From positions 62,001-126,000 of the forward strand of contig CAVYUN010000003.1 in assembly GCA_963771735.1 (NCBI GenBank): a DNA stretch of 64,000 nt. The letters are read 5' to 3'. The notes beneath the pieces were generated by a model. That model did not search any database. It worked only from the letters and a program-made list of their open reading frames with translations, and was not told the DNA's origin. Below, one piece after another: positions 8,770 through 17,419 of this stretch. The position numbers were made by a program, and so were the translations under genes. This stretch comes from 66-474 sp963771735 (GTDB taxonomy: Bacteria; Pseudomonadota; Gammaproteobacteria; Xanthomonadales; Rhodanobacteraceae). Every line of letters starts with the position of its first letter. The stretch's first letter is position 1.

Positions 8770-8834
8770 GCCCACCCGGCATAGGCAGTCGGCGTCGTAC
8801 ACTGCATCCGGATTCGCCGTTTTCAGGAGCAGGC

Positions 8835-9791
8835 ATGGATCAGAACTTCGCGGCGGCGGCCGCGACGCCCGCCGCAGAACAGACCCGCCAGCGGCTGGAC
8901 GCTGCGATCGCGCAGGTCAATCAGGTCGTGGTCGGCAAGAATCGAGCGGTGCGCATGGCTTTCGCCTGCCTGCTGGCTGGCGGACACCTGCTGATCGAAG
9001 ACGTGCCAGGGGTCGGCAAGACCACGCTCGCACACGCGCTGGCGGCCACGCTGGGGCTCAGCTTCCAGCGCATCCAGTTCACCTCGGACTTGTTGCCAAG
9101 CGACATCGTCGGGGTGAGCGTGTTCGAGCGCGACAGCGGCGCCTTCCGCTTCCAGCCCGGCCCGATCTTCGCCCAGCTGTTGCTGGCCGACGAGATCAAC
9201 CGGGCGACGCCCAAAACCCAAAGCGCGCTGCTGGAAGCGATGGCCGAGGGCCAGGTGACCGTGGACGGCGCCAGCCGCGCGTTGCCGCACCCGTTTTTCG
9301 TGGTCGCGACCCAGAACCCGCTAGACATGGCGGGCACCTATCCCCTGCCCGATTCCCAGCTCGACCGTTTCATGCTGCGCATCACGCTGGACTATCCCGA
9401 TGCCGAGGCCGAACGCCGCCTGCTCACGGGCGAGAACCGCGTCGCGATCCTCGAGCGGCTGGCCGCCTGCCTGCCCGCTGCGGAAATTCTTGACCTGCAG
9501 CGTCAGACACACGCGGTGACGACCAGCCCCGCCCTGCTCGATTACGTGCAGGCGCTGGTGACGGCAAGTCGCAAGCACCCCGACATCCGCACCGGATTGT
9601 CGCCACGCGCAGGACTGGCACTGCTGGGCTGTGTGCGCGCCTGGGCACTGCTGGGCGATCGCGATTACGCCCTCCCGGAAGACGTCCAGGCGGTGTTCGT
9701 CGCGGTCGCGGGCCACCGTTTGATTCCCTCCCGCAACGCGGCGCGCGATGCATTGGCGCGGGCACTGCTGGAATCCGTCGCGGTCGAGTAG
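8835..9791 (+). CDS. MoxR-family AAA+ ATPase
   Basis: AAA+ ATPase of the MoxR class, thought to act as a chaperone for proteins with von Willebrand or DUF58 domains. Walker A is DVPGVGKTT (Lys62), Walker B LLLADEINRA, and the sensor ATQNP is present. The ATG at 8835 has AGGAG five bases upstream and gives 318 residues; longer open frames read back through maf. It heads a three-gene unit with DUF58 and transglutaminase genes, the usual MoxR context. Confidence 0.92.
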   Translation: MDQNFAAAAATPAAEQTRQRLDAAIAQVNQVVVGKNRAVRMAFACLLAGGHLLIEDVPGVGKTTLAHALAATLGLSFQRIQFTSDLLPSDIVGVSVFERDSGAFRFQPGPIFAQLLLADEINRATPKTQSALLEAMAEGQVTVDGASRALPHPFFVVATQNPLDMAGTYPLPDSQLDRFMLRITLDYPDAEAERRLLTGENRVAILERLAACLPAAEILDLQRQTHAVTTSPALLDYVQALVTASRKHPDIRTGLSPRAGLALLGCVRAWALLGDRDYALPEDVQAVFVAVAGHRLIPSRNAARDALARALLESVAVE

Positions 9792-9796
9792 CGGGC

Positions 9797-10759
9797 ATGG
9801 ACGGCCTCGTGCATGGCGAACGTATTGGCACTGCGGCCCGTTTGCGGCGCTGGTTCCCGGGTCTCGCGCGCGGACGCAATCCGGAATCGCTGCCGGTCAC
9901 GCTGGACCGTCGACGCATCTACATCGTGCCGACCCGCGCGGGCGTGGGCTTCGCGGTGCTGCTCGCGGCCATGCTGGTCGGCGCGCTGAACTACCAGAAC
10001 AACGCGGCTCTGCTCCTGACCTGCATGCTGGGAGCCACGCTGGCCTGCAGCATGTTGCTGACATGGAGGGAACTGCACGGCCTGAGCTTGCGTTCACTGC
10101 ACGCGGACCATGGATTTTGCGGTGCACGGCTTCCGATCCACCTGGCCTTCGCCGACGACGGCCGCGCGCGTCCGGGTTTGCATGTCGCCCTCGACGATAT
10201 CCAGCAACCCTGTCCTTTGCGGCGCGACATGACCCGGACCACGGTGACCGCGCCGACTGCAATGCGTGGCTGGATGACGCTACCGCGCATGCGCCTGTCG
10301 AACACGCTTCCGTTCGGCCTGTTCCGCGCCTGGGGCTGGATCACGCCGGACCTGCGCGTGCTGGTGTATCCGCGCATCCTGCGTGATGACCACCCGGCGG
10401 CACGCAACGACGATCCCCGCGAACGCATCGCCGGGGGCGACGAATTCGCCGGTCTGCGTGATTACCACGCGGGCGATCCGATCCGGCACGTCGCCTGGAA
10501 GGCCAGCGCGCGCCAAGATCACCTTCTCGTGCGCGAGTTCGACCACGCGTCGCCCGGCCAGCCACTGCGCTTCGACTGGAACACGTTGTCGGGCGTGGAT
10601 CGCGAAACCCGCATCTCGCGCCTGACTGGCTGGGTGTGCGACGCCTATGCCGCCGCGCATCCCTGGATCCTGATCCTCGAGGATCGCCACGCGTTGGGTC
10701 CCGGCCACGACGCGGCGCATTACCACCGCTGCCTGAGCGCGCTGGCGGAATTGCCTTGA
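9797..10759 (+). CDS. DUF58 domain protein
   Basis: Membrane-linked partner of MoxR ATPases. Two hydrophobic helices lie near residues 48-88, followed by a soluble part with the DUF58 signature GDEFAGLRDYHAGDPIRHV (about residues 215-233) and VAWKASAR. It starts five bases after the moxR gene and its stop overlaps the next start (TTGA). Its biochemical role is not established in the family; the context suggests a cell-envelope function. Confidence 0.9.
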   Translation: MDGLVHGERIGTAARLRRWFPGLARGRNPESLPVTLDRRRIYIVPTRAGVGFAVLLAAMLVGALNYQNNAALLLTCMLGATLACSMLLTWRELHGLSLRSLHADHGFCGARLPIHLAFADDGRARPGLHVALDDIQQPCPLRRDMTRTTVTAPTAMRGWMTLPRMRLSNTLPFGLFRAWGWITPDLRVLVYPRILRDDHPAARNDDPRERIAGGDEFAGLRDYHAGDPIRHVAWKASARQDHLLVREFDHASPGQPLRFDWNTLSGVDRETRISRLTGWVCDAYAAAHPWILILEDRHALGPGHDAAHYHRCLSALAELP

Positions 10760-12747
10760 AACACCGGCGCCCGCCACCGGGAACCCGCGACGAGGCCTGG
10801 ATACTCGGGTCGCTGCCGTTCAATCTGCTGTGCGCCACGGTGCTGTGCGTGCTCGTCGCGCATGCGCCGCACATTCCAGCCTGGTACACCGCCGCGCTGG
10901 CCGCGATCGTAGCGGCACGCTGGTGGCAGCGCCGCCGCCAGCATCATCGCGTATCGGCATGGTTGCGCATCACGCTGCTGGTGGCGGTTCCGCTGGCGGT
11001 GATATTGGTCTACGGAACGCCGTTCGGGCGGGAAGCGGGAGCCGCCATCGTGTGCGGGCTGCTGGTGGTGAAACTGCTGGAAAGCGAGCGTCTTCGCGAC
11101 GCACGCATGACGGTCGGTTTCGCCTGCTTCATCCTGATGAGCGCGCTGCTGTTCGACCAGTCTCTTGGCTTCACGATCGCGGTCGGACTGATGCTGCTGC
11201 CGGCTCTCGCCACCTTGCGTGCGCTGGAGCCGGGACTGCCGGACTCCGGGTGGCTGCCTGCGTTCAAGACCGGGGCGGTATTGCTGTCGGCCAGCCTGCC
11301 GCTGGCGTTGCTGGGATTCTTGCTGATCCCGCGACTGGAAACGCCATTGTGGGGCGCGCCGGACAGCGGAGTGGCTCAAACAGGCATCACCGACCGCATG
11401 GCGCCCGGCGACCTGCGCTCGCTGTTGACCGACAACTCTGTCGCGATGCGCATCGGATTCGACACCACGCCTCCGCCGGCGAATGAACGCTATTTCCGTG
11501 GCTTGGTGCTGTGGACCTTCGACGGGCGCGCCTGGACTCCTGGTGCGGCCGCGCGCCGTCCCTGGTCTCCCGCACAAGTGGAGGTGCGTGGTCCGCTCGC
11601 GCGTTATGACATCACGCTGCTGCCGACGCACCGGCACTGGTTGTTCGCCCTCGATGTACCGGTCGAGATATCCGAAGCCGTCCGGATGGGCCCCGACCGC
11701 ACACTTTGGTCGGACAAGCCCGTCAACCAGACGCTGCGCTATCGAGCCGCGTCGGCGACCGGCTATCGGCTCGAACCGGGCGGTCTCGACCCGCGCATCC
11801 GGGCCGCCGCACTTGAACTGCCGCCCGGCATCGATCCCCGTGCCCGCGCGCTCGCCGAGAGCTGGCGCGAAAACGCGGGGAGCAATGACGACACCGTCAT
11901 TCGCGATGCACTAGCCCTTTTCCACGATGGCGGATTCGTCTACGACCTCGATGCCCCGCCGCTGGCACGCAACAGCATCGACGACTTCCTGTTCGACACC
12001 AGGACCGGTTTTTGCGAACACTATGCCGGCGCTTTCACCTTCCTGATGCGCGCGGCAGGCATTCCCGCGCGCGTGGTGGTGGGCTACCAGGGCGGCTACT
12101 GGAACGCTTTCGCGCATTACCTCTTGATCCGCCAATCCGACGCGCACGCCTGGTCGGAGGTGTGGCTGGCTGGACGTGGCTGGGTGCGGGTTGATCCGAC
12201 CGCCGCTGTCAGTCGAGTGATTTTCGCCAGCACCGGTGGCGCGACTGGCGATGTCGGCGGTGGCGGCCGCAGCTGGTGGCTGCCATGGCGCAACCGCCTC
12301 GACGTGATCAACCGCTGGTGGAGCCAGACGATGATCGGATTCGACGCCCTGCAACAAAGCCGGCTGTTGCGACCGGTCGGCATCGAACACGCCACCGCGC
12401 AGATGCTCGGCATCGCCCTCGCCGTGATCGTGTTCCTGGCACTTGGCATCGGTGCCCTGCTTGCCGCGCTGCGTCCGCGCGACAAACCGCGCGACGACCT
12501 CGCCGCCGCGCAGCGCCGCCTGCAGCACAAGCTGGCACGTTGCGGCATCGTGCGACTCGCGAATGAGGGCCCGCGCGATTACTATCGACGCTGTGCCAGC
12601 ATGCTGCCCGCATCGGCGCAACCGTTGCAGACGCTCGCGGCTGAATATCTGCATCTGCGCTATGCCCTTTCCGAACCGCCACCTGAACGGACACAGGTAT
12701 TCTCACGCAGCGTTCGCAGTTTCCGCCCGCGCCGTGTGGTCAAATAG
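10756..12747 (+). CDS. TgpA-like transglutaminase, DUF3488 membrane protein
   Basis: Large inner-membrane protein like TgpA of Pseudomonas aeruginosa, an essential periplasmic transglutaminase. The N-terminal part (about 1-190) has several hydrophobic helices; the periplasmic part holds the triad Cys in TRTGFCEHYAGAF, His in QSDAHAWSEVW and Asp in WVRVDPTA; one more helix near residue 560 precedes a C-terminal DUF4129-like tail. The TTG start at 10756 overlaps the DUF58 stop as TTGA and gives 663 residues, close to TgpA. An in-frame extension upstream lies inside DUF58. Confidence 0.9.
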   Translation: MKHRRPPPGTRDEAWILGSLPFNLLCATVLCVLVAHAPHIPAWYTAALAAIVAARWWQRRRQHHRVSAWLRITLLVAVPLAVILVYGTPFGREAGAAIVCGLLVVKLLESERLRDARMTVGFACFILMSALLFDQSLGFTIAVGLMLLPALATLRALEPGLPDSGWLPAFKTGAVLLSASLPLALLGFLLIPRLETPLWGAPDSGVAQTGITDRMAPGDLRSLLTDNSVAMRIGFDTTPPPANERYFRGLVLWTFDGRAWTPGAAARRPWSPAQVEVRGPLARYDITLLPTHRHWLFALDVPVEISEAVRMGPDRTLWSDKPVNQTLRYRAASATGYRLEPGGLDPRIRAAALELPPGIDPRARALAESWRENAGSNDDTVIRDALALFHDGGFVYDLDAPPLARNSIDDFLFDTRTGFCEHYAGAFTFLMRAAGIPARVVVGYQGGYWNAFAHYLLIRQSDAHAWSEVWLAGRGWVRVDPTAAVSRVIFASTGGATGDVGGGGRSWWLPWRNRLDVINRWWSQTMIGFDALQQSRLLRPVGIEHATAQMLGIALAVIVFLALGIGALLAALRPRDKPRDDLAAAQRRLQHKLARCGIVRLANEGPRDYYRRCASMLPASAQPLQTLAAEYLHLRYALSEPPPERTQVFSRSVRSFRPRRVVK

Positions 12748-12781
12748 CTTCAGACAGATTCCAACTTTCCGGAGGCACCCC

Positions 12782-13366
12782 ATGTCACGCCGTATCTTGC
12801 TGCTCGTCGCCGGGGCGCTGGCACTCGGAGGATGCGCCACCATCCCCAAACCGCTGGTCGGCAACTACACGCCGGTTTCACTGGATGCCGCGCGCAATGG
12901 CAATGCCGCTGCAACGCCCGTGCGCTGGGGCGGGCAGATCATCCAGACCGAACCGCGCGAACAGCAAACCTGCTTCTTCGTGCTTGCCGAACCGCTGGAT
13001 TCGCAGGCACGGCCGGAGCGCAGCGAAGACAGCCAGGGCCGGTTCGTCGCGTGCAGGCAGGGTTTCTACGATCCGGAAGTGTTCGCCAAGGGCCGCGAGA
13101 TCACCGTGACCGGCACGCTGGACGGCACCGTCCGGCACAAGATCGGCGAGTTCGACTACACCTATCCCAGGGTCGCGGCCAATACTGTTTACCTGTGGCC
13201 TAAACGCCCGATCTATCCGCAGCGGGCTTACGACACCTGGGGTCCCTGGGGCGATCCGTTCTGGGGTGGCTGGGGCCCATGGGGCTATGGCCCGTGGTAT
13301 CCGCCGCCACGCGTGATCGTGGTGCCACGCCCACCACCACCGCCACCGCCCCCCAAGAAGGGTTGA
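12782..13366 (+). CDS. Slp-family outer membrane lipoprotein
   Basis: Predicted outer-membrane lipoprotein of the Slp/YeaY family; function unknown beyond stress association. The signal sequence MSRRILLLVAGALALGGC ends in a lipobox with the lipidated cysteine at residue 18. Family features include VRWGGQI and the segment around CRQGFYDPEVFAKGREITV. The C-terminus is unusual: Trp/Gly/Pro-rich followed by a run of eight prolines. The ATG at 12782 follows GGAGG. Confidence 0.88.
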   Translation: MSRRILLLVAGALALGGCATIPKPLVGNYTPVSLDAARNGNAAATPVRWGGQIIQTEPREQQTCFFVLAEPLDSQARPERSEDSQGRFVACRQGFYDPEVFAKGREITVTGTLDGTVRHKIGEFDYTYPRVAANTVYLWPKRPIYPQRAYDTWGPWGDPFWGGWGPWGYGPWYPPPRVIVVPRPPPPPPPPKKG

Positions 13367-13380
13367 TGTACAAGCGACCA

Positions 13381-13404
13381 AGACGCCCGCGCATGCGGGC
13401 GTCT
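13381..13404. terminator. Hairpin between convergent genes
   Basis: A perfect 10-base stem (AGACGCCCGC and its complement) with a GCAT loop lies between the convergent slp-like and HIT genes. T-runs on either side are weak, so termination strength is uncertain; position suggests use from both sides. The gap 13405-13461 holds nothing else. Confidence 0.55.
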
Positions 13405-13461
13405 GTCATTGCATGCGCATCCCAGGGTGTGCCCGTATCTGGCACGATGAACTGCTTCGCG

Positions 13462-13809
13462 TCAGGCCAGTCTCTCCGGCATCTGCCTGCCTGCGATCAG
13501 GTGCACGTGCAGATAAAACACCGTCTGGCCGCCGCCGCGGTTGCAGTTGACCACGCAGCGGTAGCCCTCTTCGGCGAAACCTTCGCGCTTGGCATACGCG
13601 GACGCCGCCAGCAACAGCTTGCCGAGCAAGCCGGCATCGGCCTCGCCGCAATCGTTGAGCGTGGGAATGGCTTTTCGCTTCGGAACGAACAAGACGTGCA
13701 CCGGAGCCTGCGGATGGATGTCGCGGAAGGCGAGGATTTCGTCGTCCTCGTAGACGATGTCGGCCGGCAATTCACGGCGAATGATCTTGTCGAAAATGGT
13801 GTCGCTCAC
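13462..13809 (-). CDS. HIT-domain purine nucleotide hydrolase (HinT-like)
   Basis: Histidine-triad protein that hydrolyses nucleoside phosphoramidates or related adenylates. The 115 residues begin with a GTG (VSDTIFDKIIRRELPADIVYED), carry FRDIHPQAPVHVLFVPK and end with the catalytic HVHLIAG triad. The GTG at 13809 is fixed by homology to the HinT N-terminus. It lies after recR on the same strand. Confidence 0.93.
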   Translation of the reverse strand: MSDTIFDKIIRRELPADIVYEDDEILAFRDIHPQAPVHVLFVPKRKAIPTLNDCGEADAGLLGKLLLAASAYAKREGFAEEGYRCVVNCNRGGGQTVFYLHVHLIAGRQMPERLA

Positions 13810-13984
13810 GCACTGTCTCCTTTCTCGATACGCAACAACATGCTTTGTGCAGCAGCGCGACCTTTCGGAAACCGAACTGCTCGTACATCCGGTGAGCCGC
13901 GCCGTCGGCGACCAGGCCAGTTGCCACACGTGACGCAAGATCCTCTTCGGCGGGAACCTGCGGTTGCAATACGGCGGCGGCCAT
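13772..13984 (-). pseudogene. Short ORF resembling a GNAT C-terminus, possible remnant
   Basis: A 70-codon frame from an ATG 12 bases after recR overlaps the HIT gene start by 38 bases. Residues about 26-40 (ADGAAHRMYEQFGFR) look like the last motif of GNAT acetyltransferases, where a small residue pair precedes YExxGFR. The rest has no fold I recognise and there is no good ribosome site. It may be the remnant of an acetyltransferase or chance similarity. Confidence 0.35.
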
Positions 13985-13996
13985 CGACTTGCGGCT

Positions 13997-14599
13997 TCAC
14001 TCGACCGTCGTGCGAGTGCCGAACGCGTGCGCCAGCGTGCCGCGATCGACGTATTCCAGCTCGCCACCCAGCGGCACGCCGTGCGCGAGTCGTGTCGCAC
14101 GCACGCCTGCCATGCGCGCCATCTGGCCAAGCCAGTGCGCGGTCGCCTCGCCTTCGACCGTCGGATTGGTCGCGATCACCATTTCGCGTACCTCGCCTTG
14201 CGCAAGCCTGCACTGCAGGAGTCCGGCACCAAGTTCGTCCGGACCCATGCCGTCCAATGGCGACAACCGGCCCATCAGCACGAAGTAACGTCCGCGGTAT
14301 CCGGTGGCCTGTTCGATCGCCAGCAGATCGGCTGGTGTTTCCACCACGCACAGCAGCGCGCCGTCGCGTGCAGCGTTCGTGCAGATAGCGCATTCGTCCG
14401 TTTCGCTGAAATTGCGGCAGGACTTGCAATGGCCGACGCGCTGCATGGCCTCACGCAACACTTCGGCCAGACGCACGCCGCCGTCGCGATCGCGTTCCAG
14501 CAAGTGAAACGCCATGCGCTGCGCACTCCTTGCGCCGACGCCCGGAAGACGGCGCAGGGCCTCGATCAGGTCGGCCAGCAGGTTGGCATTCCCGGACAT
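13997..14599 (-). CDS. recR: Recombination protein RecR
   Basis: Part of the RecFOR pathway that loads RecA on gapped DNA. The 200 residues have an HhH region (LRRLPGVGARSAQRMA), a four-cysteine zinc finger (CKSC and CAIC, residues 58-73) and a Toprim domain starting LLCVVETPADLLAIE. It lies four bases after ybaB, in the conserved dnaX-ybaB-recR order. Confidence 0.97.
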   Translation of the reverse strand: MSGNANLLADLIEALRRLPGVGARSAQRMAFHLLERDRDGGVRLAEVLREAMQRVGHCKSCRNFSETDECAICTNAARDGALLCVVETPADLLAIEQATGYRGRYFVLMGRLSPLDGMGPDELGAGLLQCRLAQGEVREMVIATNPTVEGEATAHWLGQMARMAGVRATRLAHGVPLGGELEYVDRGTLAHAFGTRTTVE

Positions 14600-14603
14600 G
14601 CAA

Positions 14604-14927
14604 TCAGAAAGGCAGCTTGAAGCCCGGGGGGAGATTCATCCCGGAACTGACACCGCCGAGCTTCTCCTGGCTGGCTTCGGCGACCTTGTTGACCGCGTCG
14701 TTGACTGCCGCCGTGACCATGTCTTCGGCCATCTCCGGATCGTCCGCCATCAACTTGCGGTCCATGCGCACGCGGCGCACTTCGTGGCGACCGGTCATGG
14801 TGACTTCGACCATGCCGCCGCCCGCACTGCCGGTGACTTCCATCCCGGCGATTTCGTCCTGCGCACGCTTGAGCTCCTCCTGCATGCGCTGCGCCTGCTG
14901 CATCAGTTGTCCCAGTTGTCCTTTCAT
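14604..14927 (-). CDS. YbaB/EbfC nucleoid-associated protein
   Basis: Small DNA-binding protein of the YbaB/EbfC family. The 107 residues start MKGQLGQLMQQAQRMQEEL, a helix rich in Gln and Met, followed by VTMTGRHEVRRVRM and a tail with PPGFKLPF. Its ATG overlaps the dnaX stop (ATGA), so the pair is translationally coupled. Confidence 0.95.
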   Translation of the reverse strand: MKGQLGQLMQQAQRMQEELKRAQDEIAGMEVTGSAGGGMVEVTMTGRHEVRRVRMDRKLMADDPEMAEDMVTAAVNDAVNKVAEASQEKLGGVSSGMNLPPGFKLPF

Positions 14928-16582
14928 GCCTGTCTGTCCGCGGGTCGTATGCTGTCTGGAATGATTTCGGCGCCGAGCTGGCGCTGCATGTCCTGGATGA
15001 TCGGGTCCTCGGCCAGCGCGCGCCGCGCCGCTGCCTGTTCATCCGAACGTGCCCTGGCTGCGCGGGTGGCCGGGGTCTCCGCGATCGCTTCATGCACGAT
15101 GCGCACGCGCAACTTGCGGGCGATCGCCATGCCCAGGCTGTCCTGCAGCTGCTGGCAAAGGTGATCGCTGCAGAAAACCATGTGCTCGGGCTGCAAGGCC
15201 AGCGTCAACACGTCACCTTCGAAAGATTTCGGCAGCGCGTGTTGCGCCAGCAATGCAACCGGCCCACCGAGATCGGCCCGCCGGATCCACGCCTCCCAAT
15301 CGGCCAGGCCGGTGATGCGAGGCGCGTCGGCATGGGGTTCGGGCGGCCCGTCTGGCGTGTCGGCGACGACGCGGCCATGGCGTGCGGTATTTTGCGAAGC
15401 AGGCGCGGCGGATCTTGCAAGAGATGGCGTTGAGGCAGCGTGCGCGCGGCGTGCAGCAGTGCCCGAATGCCCCGGCGCCTCTCCTCCGCCGGCACTGGTT
15501 GCGTGGTCGCGGAACGCCAGCATGCGCAGCAGGGTCATCTCGAAGCCCGTGCGCACGTCCGGCGAAAGCGGCAAGTCGCGGCGGCCATGCAAGGCGAACT
15601 GGTACCAAACCTGCACGTCCTCGGGATCGATCTCGCCAGCCAGCGCATCCAATATCTCGCGTTCGACCTCGTCGCCTTCGAAATCCGGCACCAGTTGCCG
15701 CAACTGGACGCGGTGCAGTGCGCTCGCCAGCTGTTCCAGTACCACCGCGAAATCCGGCGCCAGACCCGCGATGCGATCTGCCTCCGCGAGCACGGCCTTG
15801 CCGTCGCCGTTGGCCAGCGCGCGCAGCAACGCTCCGACATCATTGTCCGCGATGGTACCCAGCATTGCGCGCACATCATCCGCCTGCAGCATGCCGCCAC
15901 CGTGGGCAATCGCCTGATCGAGCAGCGACAGGCCATCCCGCAGCGAACCGTCCGCGCCGCGCGCGAGCGCCTCGATCGCACCTTCGTCGAAGCCCACGGC
16001 TTCCTTGCCGAGGATCATCCGCATCTGCCCGGCGATCTGATCCGGCAACAGGCGCTTCAGCCCGAACTTCAGGCAGCGCGACAACACCGTCACCGGCAAC
16101 TTCTGCGGATCGGTGGTCGCGAGCAGGAACTTCACGTGCTGCGGTGGCTCCTCCAGCGTCTTCAACAAGGCATTGAAGGCGCTCTTCGACAGCATGTGCA
16201 CCTCGTCGACCAGGTACACTTTGTAGCGGCCCTGCGCGGGCGCATACTGCGCGTTCTCGATCACCTCGCGCACGTCGTCGACGCCGGTGTTGCTGGCCGC
16301 GTCGATCTCGATCAGATCCACGAAACGGCCTGCATCGACGGCCTGGCAGATCGCGCATTTGCCGCAGGGATGCGCCGACATGCCCTGCTCGCAGTTCAGC
16401 GACTTGGCGAAAATGCGCGCGATGGTGGTCTTGCCGACGCCGCGGGTGCCGGTGAACAGGTAGGCGTGATGCACACGGCCCGAATCCAGCGCATGGGTCA
16501 GCGCCTTGACGACGTGTTCCTGCCCGACCAGTTCGTCGAACTGCTTCGGACGCCATTTGCGGGCGAGAACCTGATAACTCAT
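14924..16582 (-). CDS. dnaX: DNA polymerase III subunits gamma/tau
   Basis: Clamp-loader ATPase. The 552 residues begin MSYQVLARKWRPKQFDELVGQ, with Walker A GTRGVGKTT (Lys51), zinc cysteines C64, C73, C76 and C79, the DEVHML Walker B and the SRC sensor. An Ala/Pro-rich linker (about 400-440) leads to a tau-like C-terminal domain. I found no run of A followed by G that would give the programmed frameshift known from E. coli, so a separate gamma form is not evident. Downstream of the 4.5S RNA gene. Confidence 0.96.
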   Translation of the reverse strand: MSYQVLARKWRPKQFDELVGQEHVVKALTHALDSGRVHHAYLFTGTRGVGKTTIARIFAKSLNCEQGMSAHPCGKCAICQAVDAGRFVDLIEIDAASNTGVDDVREVIENAQYAPAQGRYKVYLVDEVHMLSKSAFNALLKTLEEPPQHVKFLLATTDPQKLPVTVLSRCLKFGLKRLLPDQIAGQMRMILGKEAVGFDEGAIEALARGADGSLRDGLSLLDQAIAHGGGMLQADDVRAMLGTIADNDVGALLRALANGDGKAVLAEADRIAGLAPDFAVVLEQLASALHRVQLRQLVPDFEGDEVEREILDALAGEIDPEDVQVWYQFALHGRRDLPLSPDVRTGFEMTLLRMLAFRDHATSAGGGEAPGHSGTAARRAHAASTPSLARSAAPASQNTARHGRVVADTPDGPPEPHADAPRITGLADWEAWIRRADLGGPVALLAQHALPKSFEGDVLTLALQPEHMVFCSDHLCQQLQDSLGMAIARKLRVRIVHEAIAETPATRAARARSDEQAAARRALAEDPIIQDMQRQLGAEIIPDSIRPADRQA

Positions 16583-16595
16583 GGGAAGAAGCTTA

Positions 16596-16706
16596 CGTGG
16601 AAAGTCAGGCCATGGATGGCCGTTCTGGGGGTTGGCATCTCGGGATGCAAGCGACCTTGGGCCAGTTGATGAAGCAGCGACCACGGACGATCGCATAATT
16701 CACGTC
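16596..16706 (+). repeat. Dispersed intergenic repeat, copy 2
   Basis: Second copy of the repeat also seen near 3980 and 35966. It reads TGGAAAGTCAGGCCATGG, then ATGGCCGTTCTGG, and ends about 70 bases later with GGACGATCGCATAATTCA. The core GGCCATGGATGGCC is a 6-base stem with a two-base loop, the best hairpin of the three copies. It fills the leader between the 4.5S RNA gene and dnaX, on the opposite strand to both. Confidence 0.7.
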
Positions 16707-16749
16707 CCATTGTGCCAAGTCAGGGCGAAGAGACCAAGTCGCAAAATGG

Positions 16750-16861
16750 CGGCGGCCCCGCCAGCGTATCTCCGGCGCACGAGTCGAGCGATACCGTTGC
16801 TTCCTTCCGGACCTGGCGGGGTTTTCGATCTATCGTCGCGGAGGCACCAACGGGGCCACCA
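16750..16861 (-). ncRNA. ffs: 4.5S RNA of the signal recognition particle
   Basis: RNA scaffold of the bacterial signal recognition particle. On the minus strand the universally conserved apical domain CCAGGTCCGGAAGGAAGCA is present, and the two ends (GGTGGCCCCG and CGGGGCCGCC) pair to close the rod. The 3' stem is followed by TTTT, which may serve as terminator. Position just upstream of dnaX is the common gammaproteobacterial arrangement. Confidence 0.95.
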
Positions 16862-16950
16862 TGAACGTCAAAATTGTTCGCACCATCCCTGATGCGCGGG
16901 CCGCGCTTGCGATCGGTGCAGCCCTCCGGCTGTCCTGGATCGCTCCCGGC

Positions 16951-17309
16951 GAATTCGTCGAACCCTGCGGGTTCTCACCCGCCTTCCGTGCATCTCCTGA
17001 TTGCCTGCGAAACTGGCGGAGAGGGCGGGATATGTTCGCATCATCCATCATGCTCACCCCTCGCCAAGCTCGGGGCCGACCTCCGGTCGTCCGAATTCGC
17101 TCCCTGCGGGTTCTCACCCGCCTTCTGTGCATCTTCTGATTGTCTGCGAAACTGGCGGAGAGGGCGGGATATGTTCGCATCATCCATGATGCTCACCCCT
17201 CGCCAAGCTCGGGGCCGACCTCCGGTCGTCCGAATTCGCTCCCTGCGAATTCGTCGAACCCTGCGGGTTCTCACCCGCCTTCCGTGCATCACCTGATTGT
17301 CTGCGAAAC
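16951..17309 (-). repeat. Tandem repeats carrying copies of the tRNA-Ser 3' end
   Basis: Directly downstream of tRNA-Ser(GGA) lie tandem units with periods of 139 and 157 bases. Two of them end in an exact 18-base copy of the tRNA 3' end (ATCCCGCCCTCTCCGCCA, minus strand) at 17014-17031 and 17153-17170, followed by the same flank GTTTCGCAG. The body holds inverted repeats GAATTCGC/GCGAATTC (17232-17252) and GCATCAT/ATGATGC (17177-17192). Long open frames here are by-products of the repeat. The layout resembles the tyrT repeats of E. coli. The stretch 16862-16950 holds no gene. Confidence 0.85.
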
Positions 17310-17402
17310 TGGCGGAGAGGGCGGGATTCGAACCCGCGAAGCGGGGCTTAGCCGCTTACACACTTTCCAGGCGTGCTCCTTCAACCACTCGGACACCTCT
17401 CC
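17310..17402 (-). tRNA. tRNA-Ser(GGA)
   Basis: A 93-base type II tRNA with a long variable arm. Acceptor stem GGAGAGG pairs with CCTCTCC, anticodon GGA sits in the loop CTGGAAAG, the T-loop is GTTCGAATC and CCA is encoded. It reads UCC/UCU codons. A promoter lies 18 bases upstream and the repeat array follows on the same transcript. Confidence 0.95.
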
Positions 17403-17419
17403 GAAAAAGCGAACGGAAC

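Noticed and set aside
14924..16582. Programmed frameshift site for a separate gamma subunit in dnaX
   Set aside because: No A-rich slippery heptamer is visible, so no gamma product can be supported.
16861..17300. Open frames of 80 to 290 codons across the tRNA repeat region
   Set aside because: They read through the repeat and the antisense of tRNA-Ser; similar peptides arise at 24776-25078 from the second repeat, a typical spurious annotation.
16951..17309. CRISPR array
   Set aside because: Units are long (139 and 157 bases), few, and contain tRNA-derived sequence; there is no short repeat with unique spacers and no cas gene.
17310..17402. Attachment site of an integrated element, with tRNA 3'-end copies as att sites
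   Set aside because: No integrase or mobile genes lie between the copies, which are only about 150 bases apart and share long flanks. Tandem duplication fits better.
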